From Citrobacter freundii (lineage in GTDB: Bacteria > Bacteroidota > Bacteroidia > Chitinophagales > Chitinophagaceae): 64,000 nt of DNA. Positions 41,783 to 50,869 of this stretch are shown here, piece by piece (the stretch's first letter is position 1; every line of letters starts with the position of its first letter). Below the pieces are notes generated by a model. It was not told the origin of the DNA. It did no database searches and saw only the letters and a list, made by a program, of their open reading frames with translations. Location of the stretch: NCBI GenBank assembly GCA_003243445.1, contig QFQQ01000014.1, positions 1-64,000 on the forward strand, in the 5' to 3' direction. A program made the translations under genes and the position numbers.

Positions 41783-44700
41783 ATGAAACCATTTTATGTT
41801 CTGTTCAGACATAGAAAGATCCTATGCCTTCTAGTGGCACTGATTTTCTTTGTCCAATCTTCTTTCTCACAGCGAATTACATATGATACAACTTTCTCAG
41901 GCTGGAATGTTAGGGTGACCTATGACCCTAATAAGGCCGATTCTACAGAAGGCATTGTATTTATGCCCGGGGTTGGTGAAGTTGGAAATAACCCCTCTGT
42001 TCTTCAGATATATGGACCTCATTACTGGCTCAACCGCGGTTGGGATGGTGGTGTTGAACTGGGTAACGGTAAACATTATCCGATTTTAATATCTATTCAG
42101 CAACCGATTGAAAACTCGAGACCATGGACACTGAAACCGGTAATAGATGGTATTATGAATCGTTATAAGATCAAACGCAATGCGTTGCATTTCACGGCGA
42201 TCAGCCAGGGATGCTGGGTACTCAACGAATTCATCACGTATCAACCAGCAGCCGGTGACTACTCGTATATGAAAATGGTACGGAGTATGGTGAACGTGCA
42301 GGGCATGAATCCTGCCGATCAATTCAACGGTTCTTTGCCTTTTCCACAAAAGATGGGTCACTGGGCTTCCAGGTTTGGGGGAAAAGAACTCGGCTTCGAG
42401 CAGATCAATGATACACGTAATATCAACCGTATCATTTCCAATATGAACGACAGTGCGAGTGGCAATGGTTACCTGATCTGGACCTATTTTGGCGGAGGCG
42501 GTCATAGCAACTTCAATGATTTTTTTGATCCGGGGCAGCGTAACTGGACAATAAGCAATCCAAACGTTCGGGAGAAAAAGTCGACAGTGGCCAGTATTAC
42601 GATCGAAGGAGGTCAGAATGTTTACCAATGGATGCTGAGACAAGGTGATACGGCCAATGGGACCGGTACTCCTCCTGTTCAGACAAACATGGCTCCGGTT
42701 GCAAATGGCGGCGGCAACAAAACAATTGACTGGCCGGCAACAAGTGTAACACTCGACGGTTCTGGATCTACTGATGCGGACGGCAGCATTGATTCCTATA
42801 CATGGACCAAGATCAGTGGTCCTTCTTCCTTCTCCATATTAAATCTTTTGCAACCGATCACCCTCGTAAATTCGCTCGTTCAGGGGGTATATAAATTTGA
42901 ATTAAAAGTCGTTGATAATAGCGGTCTTATCGGTCGTGATACAGTAACCGTTACCGTGAATGCGCAGCCTGCCAATGCAACGCCAGTGGTAAATGCCGGC
43001 AACGATGTAGAGCTTAGCTTGCCACTGAATACTACAACACTGATAGGCAGCGCAACTGATCCTGACGATCTTTTGCTGACCTATCAGTGGACGAAAGTGA
43101 GCGGCCCTGATCAATACACTATTCTTACACCAACGCTCCCTGTGACGGTGATCGGCAACTTGCAGGCCGGCACCTATGAATTTGAGCTTGCAGCAAAAGA
43201 TGCCAAAGGTGCGGTGGGAAGAGATACTATTAAGGTTACTGTTTCCTCACCCGTGAATGCTGCTCCTGTGGCCTTCGCCGGCCCGGATCAGCAGATCACT
43301 CTTCCTGTTAATCTGGTTACTCTGGCCGGAACGGCAACTGATGCCGATGATCTCCTTTTAGGGTTCCAGTGGAAAAAGATCGCAGGACCAGCACAGGCAA
43401 ATATATTGACACCCACACTGCCGCTGACCGTTGTTAACGGACTGACGCAGGGCGTATATGAATTTGAGCTGACGGTTACCGACAGTAAGAACGCTGTTGG
43501 TAAAGATACTGTTCGCATAACAGTGAACCCTGCACCGGCCGCCGGTTGTATTGCAAAAGCCGGTGATGACCAGATCATTCCAAGAGGTCAGTCTTTTGCG
43601 GTGCTGGATGGTTCAGCTTCTGTGGGAGCGACTTTCAAATGGAAACGTCTTACTTCAGTTGATTTCAATTTCAAAGCAAATGTAAAAAGAAGCGATAGTG
43701 CCAAAGCTGATGTGATGGTACTGCCCTATAAAGTGGGTGGTTACGATTTTGAGCTGGTTGCGACTTCACCCGGATGTATCAGCAGGGATACGGTGAACAT
43801 CCGTATTGATTACGGTGTTGTTCCTCCACAGTCAACCGACGGTCCCGCAGGTTATCACTATGCAACTGCGGCTGACGTTGCCCAGATCCCAACCGCCCGT
43901 ATCGGTGATGTGATCATCAACGGCGCACGTTCAAACGTGTTGGAGGATGGTCAGTATTCAAGCATTTATATTTACCCGACCAGCCCGATCAACCTCGGGC
44001 CAGGCAAAAAGATCCTGATCAAAGGTGGTAAATACCAGAGCGTGGTCTTGAATTTTGGCGAAGGTCAGGTCGTGGGAAGCGGCAAAAACCCGATCATCAT
44101 CACTAACTACGGTGGTCAGCTGGAAACTCAGATGATGACAGTGACCAATGCGGTAAATGCAAAGATCACCGGTAAGTATGTTCAGGGTGTATCCGGCGAT
44201 ATAAATTTCAAAGGCCATGCTGAAGGTAAATATGCCTTCAGCCGCGGTACTTACGGTATCTTTTGTAACAACGGATGGAGTTCTCTTTCTTCAGTTGGCC
44301 TGAAGATCAATGGCCAGACCACTGACAGTCTTGAGATCGAGTATGTGGAAGTGGGTAACGGCAACTTCGCCGGCATGCAGATCAAACAGGATGAAGGAAC
44401 CAATGACTATGATGGCTTCTACGTACACGATATTTTCATCCATGATATTCATGGTGAAGGTATGTACCTGGGTAGTACCCAAACCGGTCAGCGTCACAAA
44501 CTGAACGGCTGGTTCATGACAAATATGCGTATTGTGAACACTGGTAACGAGATCTTCCAGATGGGAAATATCGGCGCAAATACGATCATCCGCAATAACG
44601 TGTTCATCAATTCTGCAACTAACTGGAAAAGTCCATTCAATCTTTACCAGGATAATGGTATCCAGCTTTCATTCAATAATGGTAATTGCGAGTTCAGGAA

Positions 44701-47700
44701 CAATCTGTTGCTGGGTGGTGGTACGCAAACATTTAATGCGTACTCCGGTCTTCGCCCTGATCTGCCATACAATGGCGACAGCATTTACATTAACAATAAC
44801 CTGATCAAATATTCACGAGGCTTCATTGGCGGATACTGGGGTAGCGGTACAACGCCGATCAACGGGCTTGTGGTAAAACTGGACAGTAATTATTTCGGTG
44901 GATTCCAGTTTGCAGGCAGTGAAGTATATAACAATACTTATGCGGTCAATACGAACGTACTGTTAAGAACAGTAACGAATGGTACGCGTTATTACGTGCG
45001 TAACATGATCTCTGATGGCAGCAAATCTACTCCCGTAACAGGTGGTAATATTGATACAGCCGGAACAGTTATAAGAAATATCGCCAATCCTCAGTTTGTA
45101 AACAGTGGCTGGCCTGCCGATTTCAACTGGAATAAATTATACGAATGGTCTGACTTCATTTTTGCTACATGGGGTGATGAGAATGTGAGCACCACAGCGA
45201 ATGTAAAATGGAATACACCTGTGTATTTCAATATGGGCGATTACGTATTGTTCATGAGTAAGATCTATAAGAGCAAGATCGCTGCCAATCATGGGCATAT
45301 GCCGCATGGGGTGACTGATGAATACTGGGAACTGCAGACCTGGAATGACGGTGGTACCATCCGTGCTTATCCGCCGGAAGATTACCGTCTTGTTGAGGGA
45401 GATGAATATAAGAACCGTGATATCGGTCTGACAAGTTCTACTATTCCCCCGGCAAACAAACCTCCGGTGGTAAATGCCGGTAATGATATCACGATCACAT
45501 TACCTGTATCTTCTGCAACGCTGGTTGGTACAGCATCGGATCCTGACGGCAATATCGTGTCTTATGCATGGACAAAGATTTCTGGTCCGTCAACTTTTAC
45601 CATCCAAACACCAGCACAAGCTCAAACAGGTATCCGTAACCTGGTAGAAGGTGTTTATGAATTTCAGATCCTGGTAACTGACAATCAGGGAGCGACTGCC
45701 AAAGACACGGTGAAAGTAACCGTAAAGCCTGCGGCGAATCAACCTCCGATCGCTATCGCCGGAGCCAATAAGGTGATCACTCTGCCGGTTAATAGCGTTA
45801 CCCTGTCCGGTAGTGGAACTGATCCCGAGAATAGTGCGCTGACTTACCGCTGGTTCTACCTGGCCGGTCCCGCGCAATACAATATCACAAGCCCTACACA
45901 AGCTGAAACCGTGGTGAATAACCTTGTGGAAGGTCAGTATAAATTCGTGCTTGAAGTAAAAGATGTGCAAGGTCTGACGGGGAAAGACACTGTAACCGTT
46001 ACGGTAAATGCAGCCATTCCGGCAAATCAATCTCCTGTGGCAAGTGCTGGTGCTGCACAGGTCATCACTCTTCCGGTTAATACTGTTACGGTTAACGGCA
46101 CCGGAGTTGATGCAGATGGAACTGTCACAGCTTTTCAATGGTCTTATGTTTCAGGACCTGCTCAATATTCGATCAGTTCGCCGGCACAGCAGCAAACAGC
46201 TATCAATAATCTTGTTGAAGGTGTATACACTTTCGAACTGAAAGTAACAGATGATAAAGGCGCTGTAGGCCGTGATACAGTTAAAGTGACGGTGAATGCT
46301 TCAGCTCCTCCCGTAAATCAGGCCCCGGTTGCGTATACCGGAGTAAACCAGGTGATCACTCTGCCAGCTAACTCAGTAACAGTGAATGGAAACGGCAGTT
46401 ACGATCCTGACGGTACGATCACCACTTATCAGTGGACAAAGATCAGCGGGCCTGCACAAGGCTCGATCGCCTCACCTGCACAGCAACAAACTGCTATCAG
46501 TAATCTTGTTCAGGGTGTGTATAAATTTGAGCTGACGGTTACAGATAATGCAGGAGCGACGGGCAAAGATACTATGACTGTAACGGTGAATGTACCAGCA
46601 GTTCCGAAACAGGCTCCAGTAGCTTATACCGGCCCAAACGTCAGCATTACACTTCCGGTGAGCAGCATTAATGTGAATGGTAACGGCAGCTACGACCCTG
46701 ATGGAACGATCAGCACCTACCGCTGGACAAAGATCGAAGGCCCGGTACAGTTCGCTATTGTAAGCCCAAACCAGGTTCAAACGACTATCAATAATCTTGT
46801 ACAGGGTGTATATCGTTTTGAACTTGCGGTAACCGATAATGACGGCCTGACTGGTAAAGATACCATGACGGTGACTGTTAATCCGGCACCTGCACCTAAC
46901 CAGCCACCGGTATCGGTTGCTGGTATAGATAAAACGATCACACTACCTGTTAATACAGTTTCATTAAGTGGCACAGGTAGCTTTGATCCTGATGGGACGA
47001 TTACCGCTTATCAGTGGGCAAAGATCAGCGGACCTGCTGCTTCAACAATTGTCACAGCCACTCAGGCTGAAACAGTGGTGAATAATCTTGCACAGGGCGT
47101 TTACCAGTTTGAACTGACAGTTACCGATAATAAAGGCGCGACAGCAAAAGATACGGTGATGGTAACGGTAAATCCGGCTCCTGCACCAAATCTGCCTCCT
47201 GTAGCTAACGCAGGGATCGACAAAGTGATAACGCTTCCTGCGAATACGGTCACCCTGAGCGGCAACAGTAGCTACGACCCTGATGGAACGATCACTGCAT
47301 ATCAATGGACAAAACTCACAGGACCGGCTTCATTCTCTATCGCAACAGGAACACAGGTTCAGACCGTGATCAATAGCCTGGTACAGGGTGTTTACACTTT
47401 TGAATTGCGTGTAACCGATAATAACGGTGCGATTGGCAGAGACACTGTGCAGGTTGCTGTAAATGCAGCTAACGCACCAAACCAGCCGCCTGTTGCGAAT
47501 GCAGGAAACAATGTAACGATCACACTGCCTACATCTTCCCTGACGATCAACGGCAGCAGCAGCTATGATCCTGATGGAACCATTACTGCTTACCAGTGGG
47601 CAAAGATCGAGGGGCCTGCGCAGTTCACCATTGCAACACCCCTTCAGAAGCAGACCCTTGTCAGCAATCTGGTACAGGGCGTGTATAAATTCGAATTAAA

Positions 47701-48601
47701 AGTAACGGACAATAACAATGCAACGGCAAAAGACACAGTAACGATTACCGTAAATCCCGGCGCCGTGAACCAATTGCCCGTTGCCAACGCAGGAGCTAAT
47801 ATTCAGATAACACTTCCGGCTAACAGTGTGACTGCAAACGGATCTGCAAGCTATGACCCTGATGGTACGATCGCTGCTTATCAGTGGACAAAGATCGAAG
47901 GCCCTGCACAGTTCACTATAGCGACGCCGACGCAAAAGCAGACGGTGATCAGTAATCTGGTACAAGGGATCTACAAGTTTGAATTGACAGTGACTGATAA
48001 CAAAGGTGCAAGCAGCAAAGCCACACTCATTGTGACAGTTAATGCCGCAACAACACCCGCTAACCAGTTACCGGTCGCCATTACCGGAAATGCGCAGACG
48101 ATCATTTATCCGGTGGATAGAGTAACGCTTGATGGATCTTCCAGCTATGATACGGATGGGATCATTGTTACTTACCAATGGTCAATGGTTTCAGGCCCCG
48201 GACAGGCAGTATTCACTGCAGCAACTTCCAGAACAACCGAAGCAACACAACTTGTGCCCGGGGAGTATAAATTCAAACTTGTTGTAACTGATAACCGCGG
48301 CGGCCAGGGTGATACAACGGTAATCGTGAACGTTATGCCGGTTGACTCAAGGGCAAGAGTTTATCCGAATCCTGCAAAGGATATGCTGAACGTTGTGATC
48401 GAGTCAAGCACAGAGCGCAATAACACTTACCTGAGGATCTTTGATACGTTTGGTAAACTGGTGTACCAGGAACAGTTCATGCGCACTTCGCAGAAAATGA
48501 TCCGCCCCGTTGACATCAGCAAGCTTGCAAATGGCGCGTATTTCATTAACATTGGAGTCGATATCAATCATGTTAAAACGCTGCAGTTCATCAAGCAGTA
48601 A
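41783..48601 (+). CDS. Giant T9SS-secreted PKD-repeat/beta-helix protein with esterase-like head
   Basis: The 2272-aa protein has a signal peptide ending SSFSQ. Residues about 30-290 are an alpha/beta-hydrolase-like domain (FMPGVGEVG, Ser141 in AISQGCW, His241 in GGHSNFND). The nucleophile elbow reads AISQG, so the first Gly of GxSxG is lost and activity is uncertain. Next are three PKD domains and one degenerate one, then a right-handed beta-helix-like region (about 690-1170) with repeated short Asn-rich strands such as NGNCEFRNNLLLGG. Ten more PKD domains follow (consensus PVANAG..ITLP...V, SYDPDGTI..YQWTKI.GP). The C-terminus is a T9SS sorting domain (RVYPNPAKDMLNVVIE to LQFIKQ). It is a likely surface polysaccharide-binding or -modifying protein. 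Confidence 0.82.
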   Translation: MKPFYVLFRHRKILCLLVALIFFVQSSFSQRITYDTTFSGWNVRVTYDPNKADSTEGIVFMPGVGEVGNNPSVLQIYGPHYWLNRGWDGGVELGNGKHYPILISIQQPIENSRPWTLKPVIDGIMNRYKIKRNALHFTAISQGCWVLNEFITYQPAAGDYSYMKMVRSMVNVQGMNPADQFNGSLPFPQKMGHWASRFGGKELGFEQINDTRNINRIISNMNDSASGNGYLIWTYFGGGGHSNFNDFFDPGQRNWTISNPNVREKKSTVASITIEGGQNVYQWMLRQGDTANGTGTPPVQTNMAPVANGGGNKTIDWPATSVTLDGSGSTDADGSIDSYTWTKISGPSSFSILNLLQPITLVNSLVQGVYKFELKVVDNSGLIGRDTVTVTVNAQPANATPVVNAGNDVELSLPLNTTTLIGSATDPDDLLLTYQWTKVSGPDQYTILTPTLPVTVIGNLQAGTYEFELAAKDAKGAVGRDTIKVTVSSPVNAAPVAFAGPDQQITLPVNLVTLAGTATDADDLLLGFQWKKIAGPAQANILTPTLPLTVVNGLTQGVYEFELTVTDSKNAVGKDTVRITVNPAPAAGCIAKAGDDQIIPRGQSFAVLDGSASVGATFKWKRLTSVDFNFKANVKRSDSAKADVMVLPYKVGGYDFELVATSPGCISRDTVNIRIDYGVVPPQSTDGPAGYHYATAADVAQIPTARIGDVIINGARSNVLEDGQYSSIYIYPTSPINLGPGKKILIKGGKYQSVVLNFGEGQVVGSGKNPIIITNYGGQLETQMMTVTNAVNAKITGKYVQGVSGDINFKGHAEGKYAFSRGTYGIFCNNGWSSLSSVGLKINGQTTDSLEIEYVEVGNGNFAGMQIKQDEGTNDYDGFYVHDIFIHDIHGEGMYLGSTQTGQRHKLNGWFMTNMRIVNTGNEIFQMGNIGANTIIRNNVFINSATNWKSPFNLYQDNGIQLSFNNGNCEFRNNLLLGGGTQTFNAYSGLRPDLPYNGDSIYINNNLIKYSRGFIGGYWGSGTTPINGLVVKLDSNYFGGFQFAGSEVYNNTYAVNTNVLLRTVTNGTRYYVRNMISDGSKSTPVTGGNIDTAGTVIRNIANPQFVNSGWPADFNWNKLYEWSDFIFATWGDENVSTTANVKWNTPVYFNMGDYVLFMSKIYKSKIAANHGHMPHGVTDEYWELQTWNDGGTIRAYPPEDYRLVEGDEYKNRDIGLTSSTIPPANKPPVVNAGNDITITLPVSSATLVGTASDPDGNIVSYAWTKISGPSTFTIQTPAQAQTGIRNLVEGVYEFQILVTDNQGATAKDTVKVTVKPAANQPPIAIAGANKVITLPVNSVTLSGSGTDPENSALTYRWFYLAGPAQYNITSPTQAETVVNNLVEGQYKFVLEVKDVQGLTGKDTVTVTVNAAIPANQSPVASAGAAQVITLPVNTVTVNGTGVDADGTVTAFQWSYVSGPAQYSISSPAQQQTAINNLVEGVYTFELKVTDDKGAVGRDTVKVTVNASAPPVNQAPVAYTGVNQVITLPANSVTVNGNGSYDPDGTITTYQWTKISGPAQGSIASPAQQQTAISNLVQGVYKFELTVTDNAGATGKDTMTVTVNVPAVPKQAPVAYTGPNVSITLPVSSINVNGNGSYDPDGTISTYRWTKIEGPVQFAIVSPNQVQTTINNLVQGVYRFELAVTDNDGLTGKDTMTVTVNPAPAPNQPPVSVAGIDKTITLPVNTVSLSGTGSFDPDGTITAYQWAKISGPAASTIVTATQAETVVNNLAQGVYQFELTVTDNKGATAKDTVMVTVNPAPAPNLPPVANAGIDKVITLPANTVTLSGNSSYDPDGTITAYQWTKLTGPASFSIATGTQVQTVINSLVQGVYTFELRVTDNNGAIGRDTVQVAVNAANAPNQPPVANAGNNVTITLPTSSLTINGSSSYDPDGTITAYQWAKIEGPAQFTIATPLQKQTLVSNLVQGVYKFELKVTDNNNATAKDTVTITVNPGAVNQLPVANAGANIQITLPANSVTANGSASYDPDGTIAAYQWTKIEGPAQFTIATPTQKQTVISNLVQGIYKFELTVTDNKGASSKATLIVTVNAATTPANQLPVAITGNAQTIIYPVDRVTLDGSSSYDTDGIIVTYQWSMVSGPGQAVFTAATSRTTEATQLVPGEYKFKLVVTDNRGGQGDTTVIVNVMPVDSRARVYPNPAKDMLNVVIESSTERNNTYLRIFDTFGKLVYQEQFMRTSQKMIRPVDISKLANGAYFINIGVDINHVKTLQFIKQ
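45460..48330 (+). repeat. Ten tandem PKD-domain repeats within the gene
   Basis: Ten units of roughly 290 bp follow each other. The last seven are the most alike, each containing a stretch coding for SYDPDGTI...YQWTKI or a close variant. DNA identity between neighbours is visibly high, so copy number could change by recombination. Confidence 0.8.
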
Positions 48602-48624
48602 TTAAAATAAGATTTATGTTCAGA

Positions 48625-48655
48625 GGCTGTCTCAAAATTGAGGCAGCCTTTTTTA
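48625..48655 (+). terminator. Intrinsic terminator of the PKD-repeat gene
   Basis: GGCTGTCTCA and TGAGGCAGCC pair (one mismatch) around a short AAAT loop, followed by TTTTTT, 24 bp after the stop. Confidence 0.85.
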
Positions 48656-48851
48656 ATTAGCAGCCTCATGGATACTGGTGGTTGTTCAGACAACTCCCCG
48701 GCCTTCGTTTATTTTTGATACAACGTGGATAACAGTTGCAGCAAAATGCGGCGATCGTTTTGCCGAAATATGCGGAATGTCCGCTGAACCGATCCGTTGA
48801 AACTGTCCGCGTAAACGAGAGTTGAGTAACGTATAGCAGTGAGGTTTTCAT
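48656..48851. other. Spacer between two terminators
   Basis: This 196-bp stretch between convergent genes holds no convincing gene on either strand. Short frames are interrupted. It may be a decayed gene. Confidence 0.4.
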
Positions 48852-48893
48852 AAAAGAGAACGCCACTTCATCAACGAAGTGGCGTTCTCTTTT
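48852..48893 (-). terminator. Bidirectional terminator of the T9SS cargo gene
   Basis: AAAAGAGAACGCCACTTC and GAAGTGGCGTTCTCTTTT form a perfect 18-bp stem with a 6-nt loop and A/T tracts on both sides. It ends the minus-strand gene at 48910 and can stop plus-strand transcripts too. Confidence 0.9.
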
Positions 48894-48909
48894 TATGAAA
48901 CCTTTCTTA

Positions 48910-50553
48910 TTATCTTGTTTTGATGATCTTTTCAGAGAAGGTGCTTTCTCCATCGGTGAAAAGGATGTAGTAGGAACCTGTTGGCAGTTCGCTTACATCC
49001 ATGTATTGTGAACCTGCCGCAAGCCGAAGTGTTTTCAATGTTCTTCCGTTAAGGTCTGTAAGCGTGAGCTTGAAGTTGGGTTTTGCTGCAAAGATCTGCA
49101 GGGTATTTCTTACCGGGTTTGGTGTAATGGAAACGGTAGGACGCCCAGTCGTTCTCAATTTAACAGGTATCGTCTTCGAATAGGTGTAATGTCCATCGAT
49201 ATCCACCTGCCTGATCCGGTAGAAATTTGTTGCAGTTTTGCTGGGGCTGGTATGGGTATAGCTATAGCGTTTTTCAACATTTGAATTGCCCGCTGCGGCT
49301 ACTCCTGACAGTTGCTGGAAGGAAGCACCATCTAAAGAGAATTCCACGTCGTAATGTGAAGCATCGATTTCCTGGATGCTTGACCATACCAGGCGCACTT
49401 TATCAGTTTCATCATATGCTATGAATTCACCCCAGAGGATCGGCAGGCTGATATTTTTGTTGATAACGATATTATTTGCATTCACTGTATAGCTGTAGCC
49501 TGGAGGAACATTTACGGTTGGTGCGCCACCGGTAAAATTATTATCGGCAGTAACAACAGTATAAGAACCCATTGGAGCCGCAGGATTTCCGGTTACGTTG
49601 AATATTGTACCGGAAATATTGGAAGATACGCCGGTGATCGTAAGCAGGTCATGACCAACACCCGCACCAGTTCCATCCTGGATCTCAAGATTTACAACAG
49701 GAGTTTTACCTGTGAAAAAGTTGTACGGAACGCTCAGTGCGCCCGGTGAATTTCCTGGTTCCAGCGATCCGTTATTGCTAGGGATTGTGTGCAGGTCCAA
49801 CACGCCGATACCTTTTATCAAACCGCTGTTTGCAAAACGGTTAAAATAGAAGTTCCCTGTAACAGGCTTGTTGATCGTGCCGGAGGCAGTATTGGTGAAC
49901 TGTCCTGTTGGAGTAGTACCAGAAGTTTGAACATAGCTGTCAGGTGAAGTTGCCATGATCACAAAATTGCCATTGTTGACAAACTCGCAATTGTTTACGG
50001 TAAATACGCCTGAATAGATCGTGCAGGTTCCGTTATTGGTAAATGTGTTGGTCTCAACATAGCTGGCAGTGGTAGCAGGGTTTGAAATGACCACGTTGCC
50101 ACTGTTCACAGTCGTTGTTCTTACACGGGAACCCGCCAGCAGGAAAGAAAGCGTACCTCCGGCATTGATCTGCAATGAACCGGTTCCATCCAGGATGCCG
50201 TTGAAACCCATATTTAATCTACCGTTTACTGTCATGTCAGTACCCGCTCCATTATTCAGGGTGCCGGTCGTACTGAATATTGACAGGATGCCGTCGACAA
50301 CAACCTGGTCGATGGTAATTGCAGTAGACAAAGTGATACTGTCGGTTGAAGAAATGGTGATGACGTCATCCGCGCTTGTTGGATAAGCGGAAGCCGCTAC
50401 CCATGTTGTTCCGTTGAAGAACTCCCAATTGGCTGCTGTTGTCCATGAATAGTCGCTGCCTGTTTGCTTGCTACGGTATGCATTCTGCCCAAAACCGGCC
50501 TGCGCCAAGCAGATCAGGCCCACAAAGAGAGACAATGTAGATTTATAGTTCAT
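48910..50553 (-). CDS. T9SS cargo with beta-solenoid-like repeats, copy 1
   Basis: The 547-aa protein has a signal peptide (LSLFVGLICLAQAGFGQ). Residues about 25-330 are rich in short beta-strands with Asn and Gly turns (VDGILSIFSTTGTLNNG, GSLQINAGGTL), suggesting a beta-helix of the kind seen in autotransporter-like adhesins. A domain starting LPILWGEFIAYDETDKVRLVW (about 370-460) precedes the T9SS type A sorting domain (ITPNPVRNTLQIF to SEKIIKTR). It is a surface or secreted protein of unknown ligand and a tandem paralogue of the next gene. Upstream order suggests separate transcription. Confidence 0.75.
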   Translation of the reverse strand: MNYKSTLSLFVGLICLAQAGFGQNAYRSKQTGSDYSWTTAANWEFFNGTTWVAASAYPTSADDVITISSTDSITLSTAITIDQVVVDGILSIFSTTGTLNNGAGTDMTVNGRLNMGFNGILDGTGSLQINAGGTLSFLLAGSRVRTTTVNSGNVVISNPATTASYVETNTFTNNGTCTIYSGVFTVNNCEFVNNGNFVIMATSPDSYVQTSGTTPTGQFTNTASGTINKPVTGNFYFNRFANSGLIKGIGVLDLHTIPSNNGSLEPGNSPGALSVPYNFFTGKTPVVNLEIQDGTGAGVGHDLLTITGVSSNISGTIFNVTGNPAAPMGSYTVVTADNNFTGGAPTVNVPPGYSYTVNANNIVINKNISLPILWGEFIAYDETDKVRLVWSSIQEIDASHYDVEFSLDGASFQQLSGVAAAGNSNVEKRYSYTHTSPSKTATNFYRIRQVDIDGHYTYSKTIPVKLRTTGRPTVSITPNPVRNTLQIFAAKPNFKLTLTDLNGRTLKTLRLAAGSQYMDVSELPTGSYYILFTDGESTFSEKIIKTR

Positions 50554-50815
50554 AAAAGTCCAGATTTACGGGATCATCAAATGGCAGGATTGGACTTTAA
50601 AAAGGTCGAAAAATCTTAGGAAAGGGTGTGAAAAAGCAGTATTGGAAGGATATTGAAAGTGGCTGTGAAAATAGGTGAAAACTAATAGGTGTGCAAGCTT
50701 TTGAGGGTATTTTTCACGAAGGAAATATAACCCGTTTATTAACAAGCGTTCATATTTAAAACGATGATCAGCGTCAAGTAATCAGCGTGTTACGTACGCA
50801 CGAATCCTTACAAAA
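50554..50815 (-). other. Intergenic region between the paralogous cargo genes
   Basis: These 262 bp hold the promoter region of the downstream minus-strand gene. No exact TAnnTTTG was found on that strand; TAAATCTG near 50567-50574 is a weak variant and very close to the start. No gene or repeat was seen. Confidence 0.4.
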
Positions 50816-50850
50816 CGAAGCGGCCATATCATCAGGATATGGCCGCTTCG
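50816..50850 (-). terminator. Terminator of cargo gene copy 2
   Basis: CGAAGCGGCCATATC, loop ATCAG, GATATGGCCGCTTCG form a perfect 15-bp stem. On the minus strand it is followed by GTTTTGT. Confidence 0.85.
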
Positions 50851-50869
50851 GGTATAACAGTCTGTGCTT

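Noticed and set aside
48656..48851. Possible remnant of a regulatory gene between two terminators
   Set aside because: Short translated pieces gave no recognisable motif, and stops interrupt every frame.
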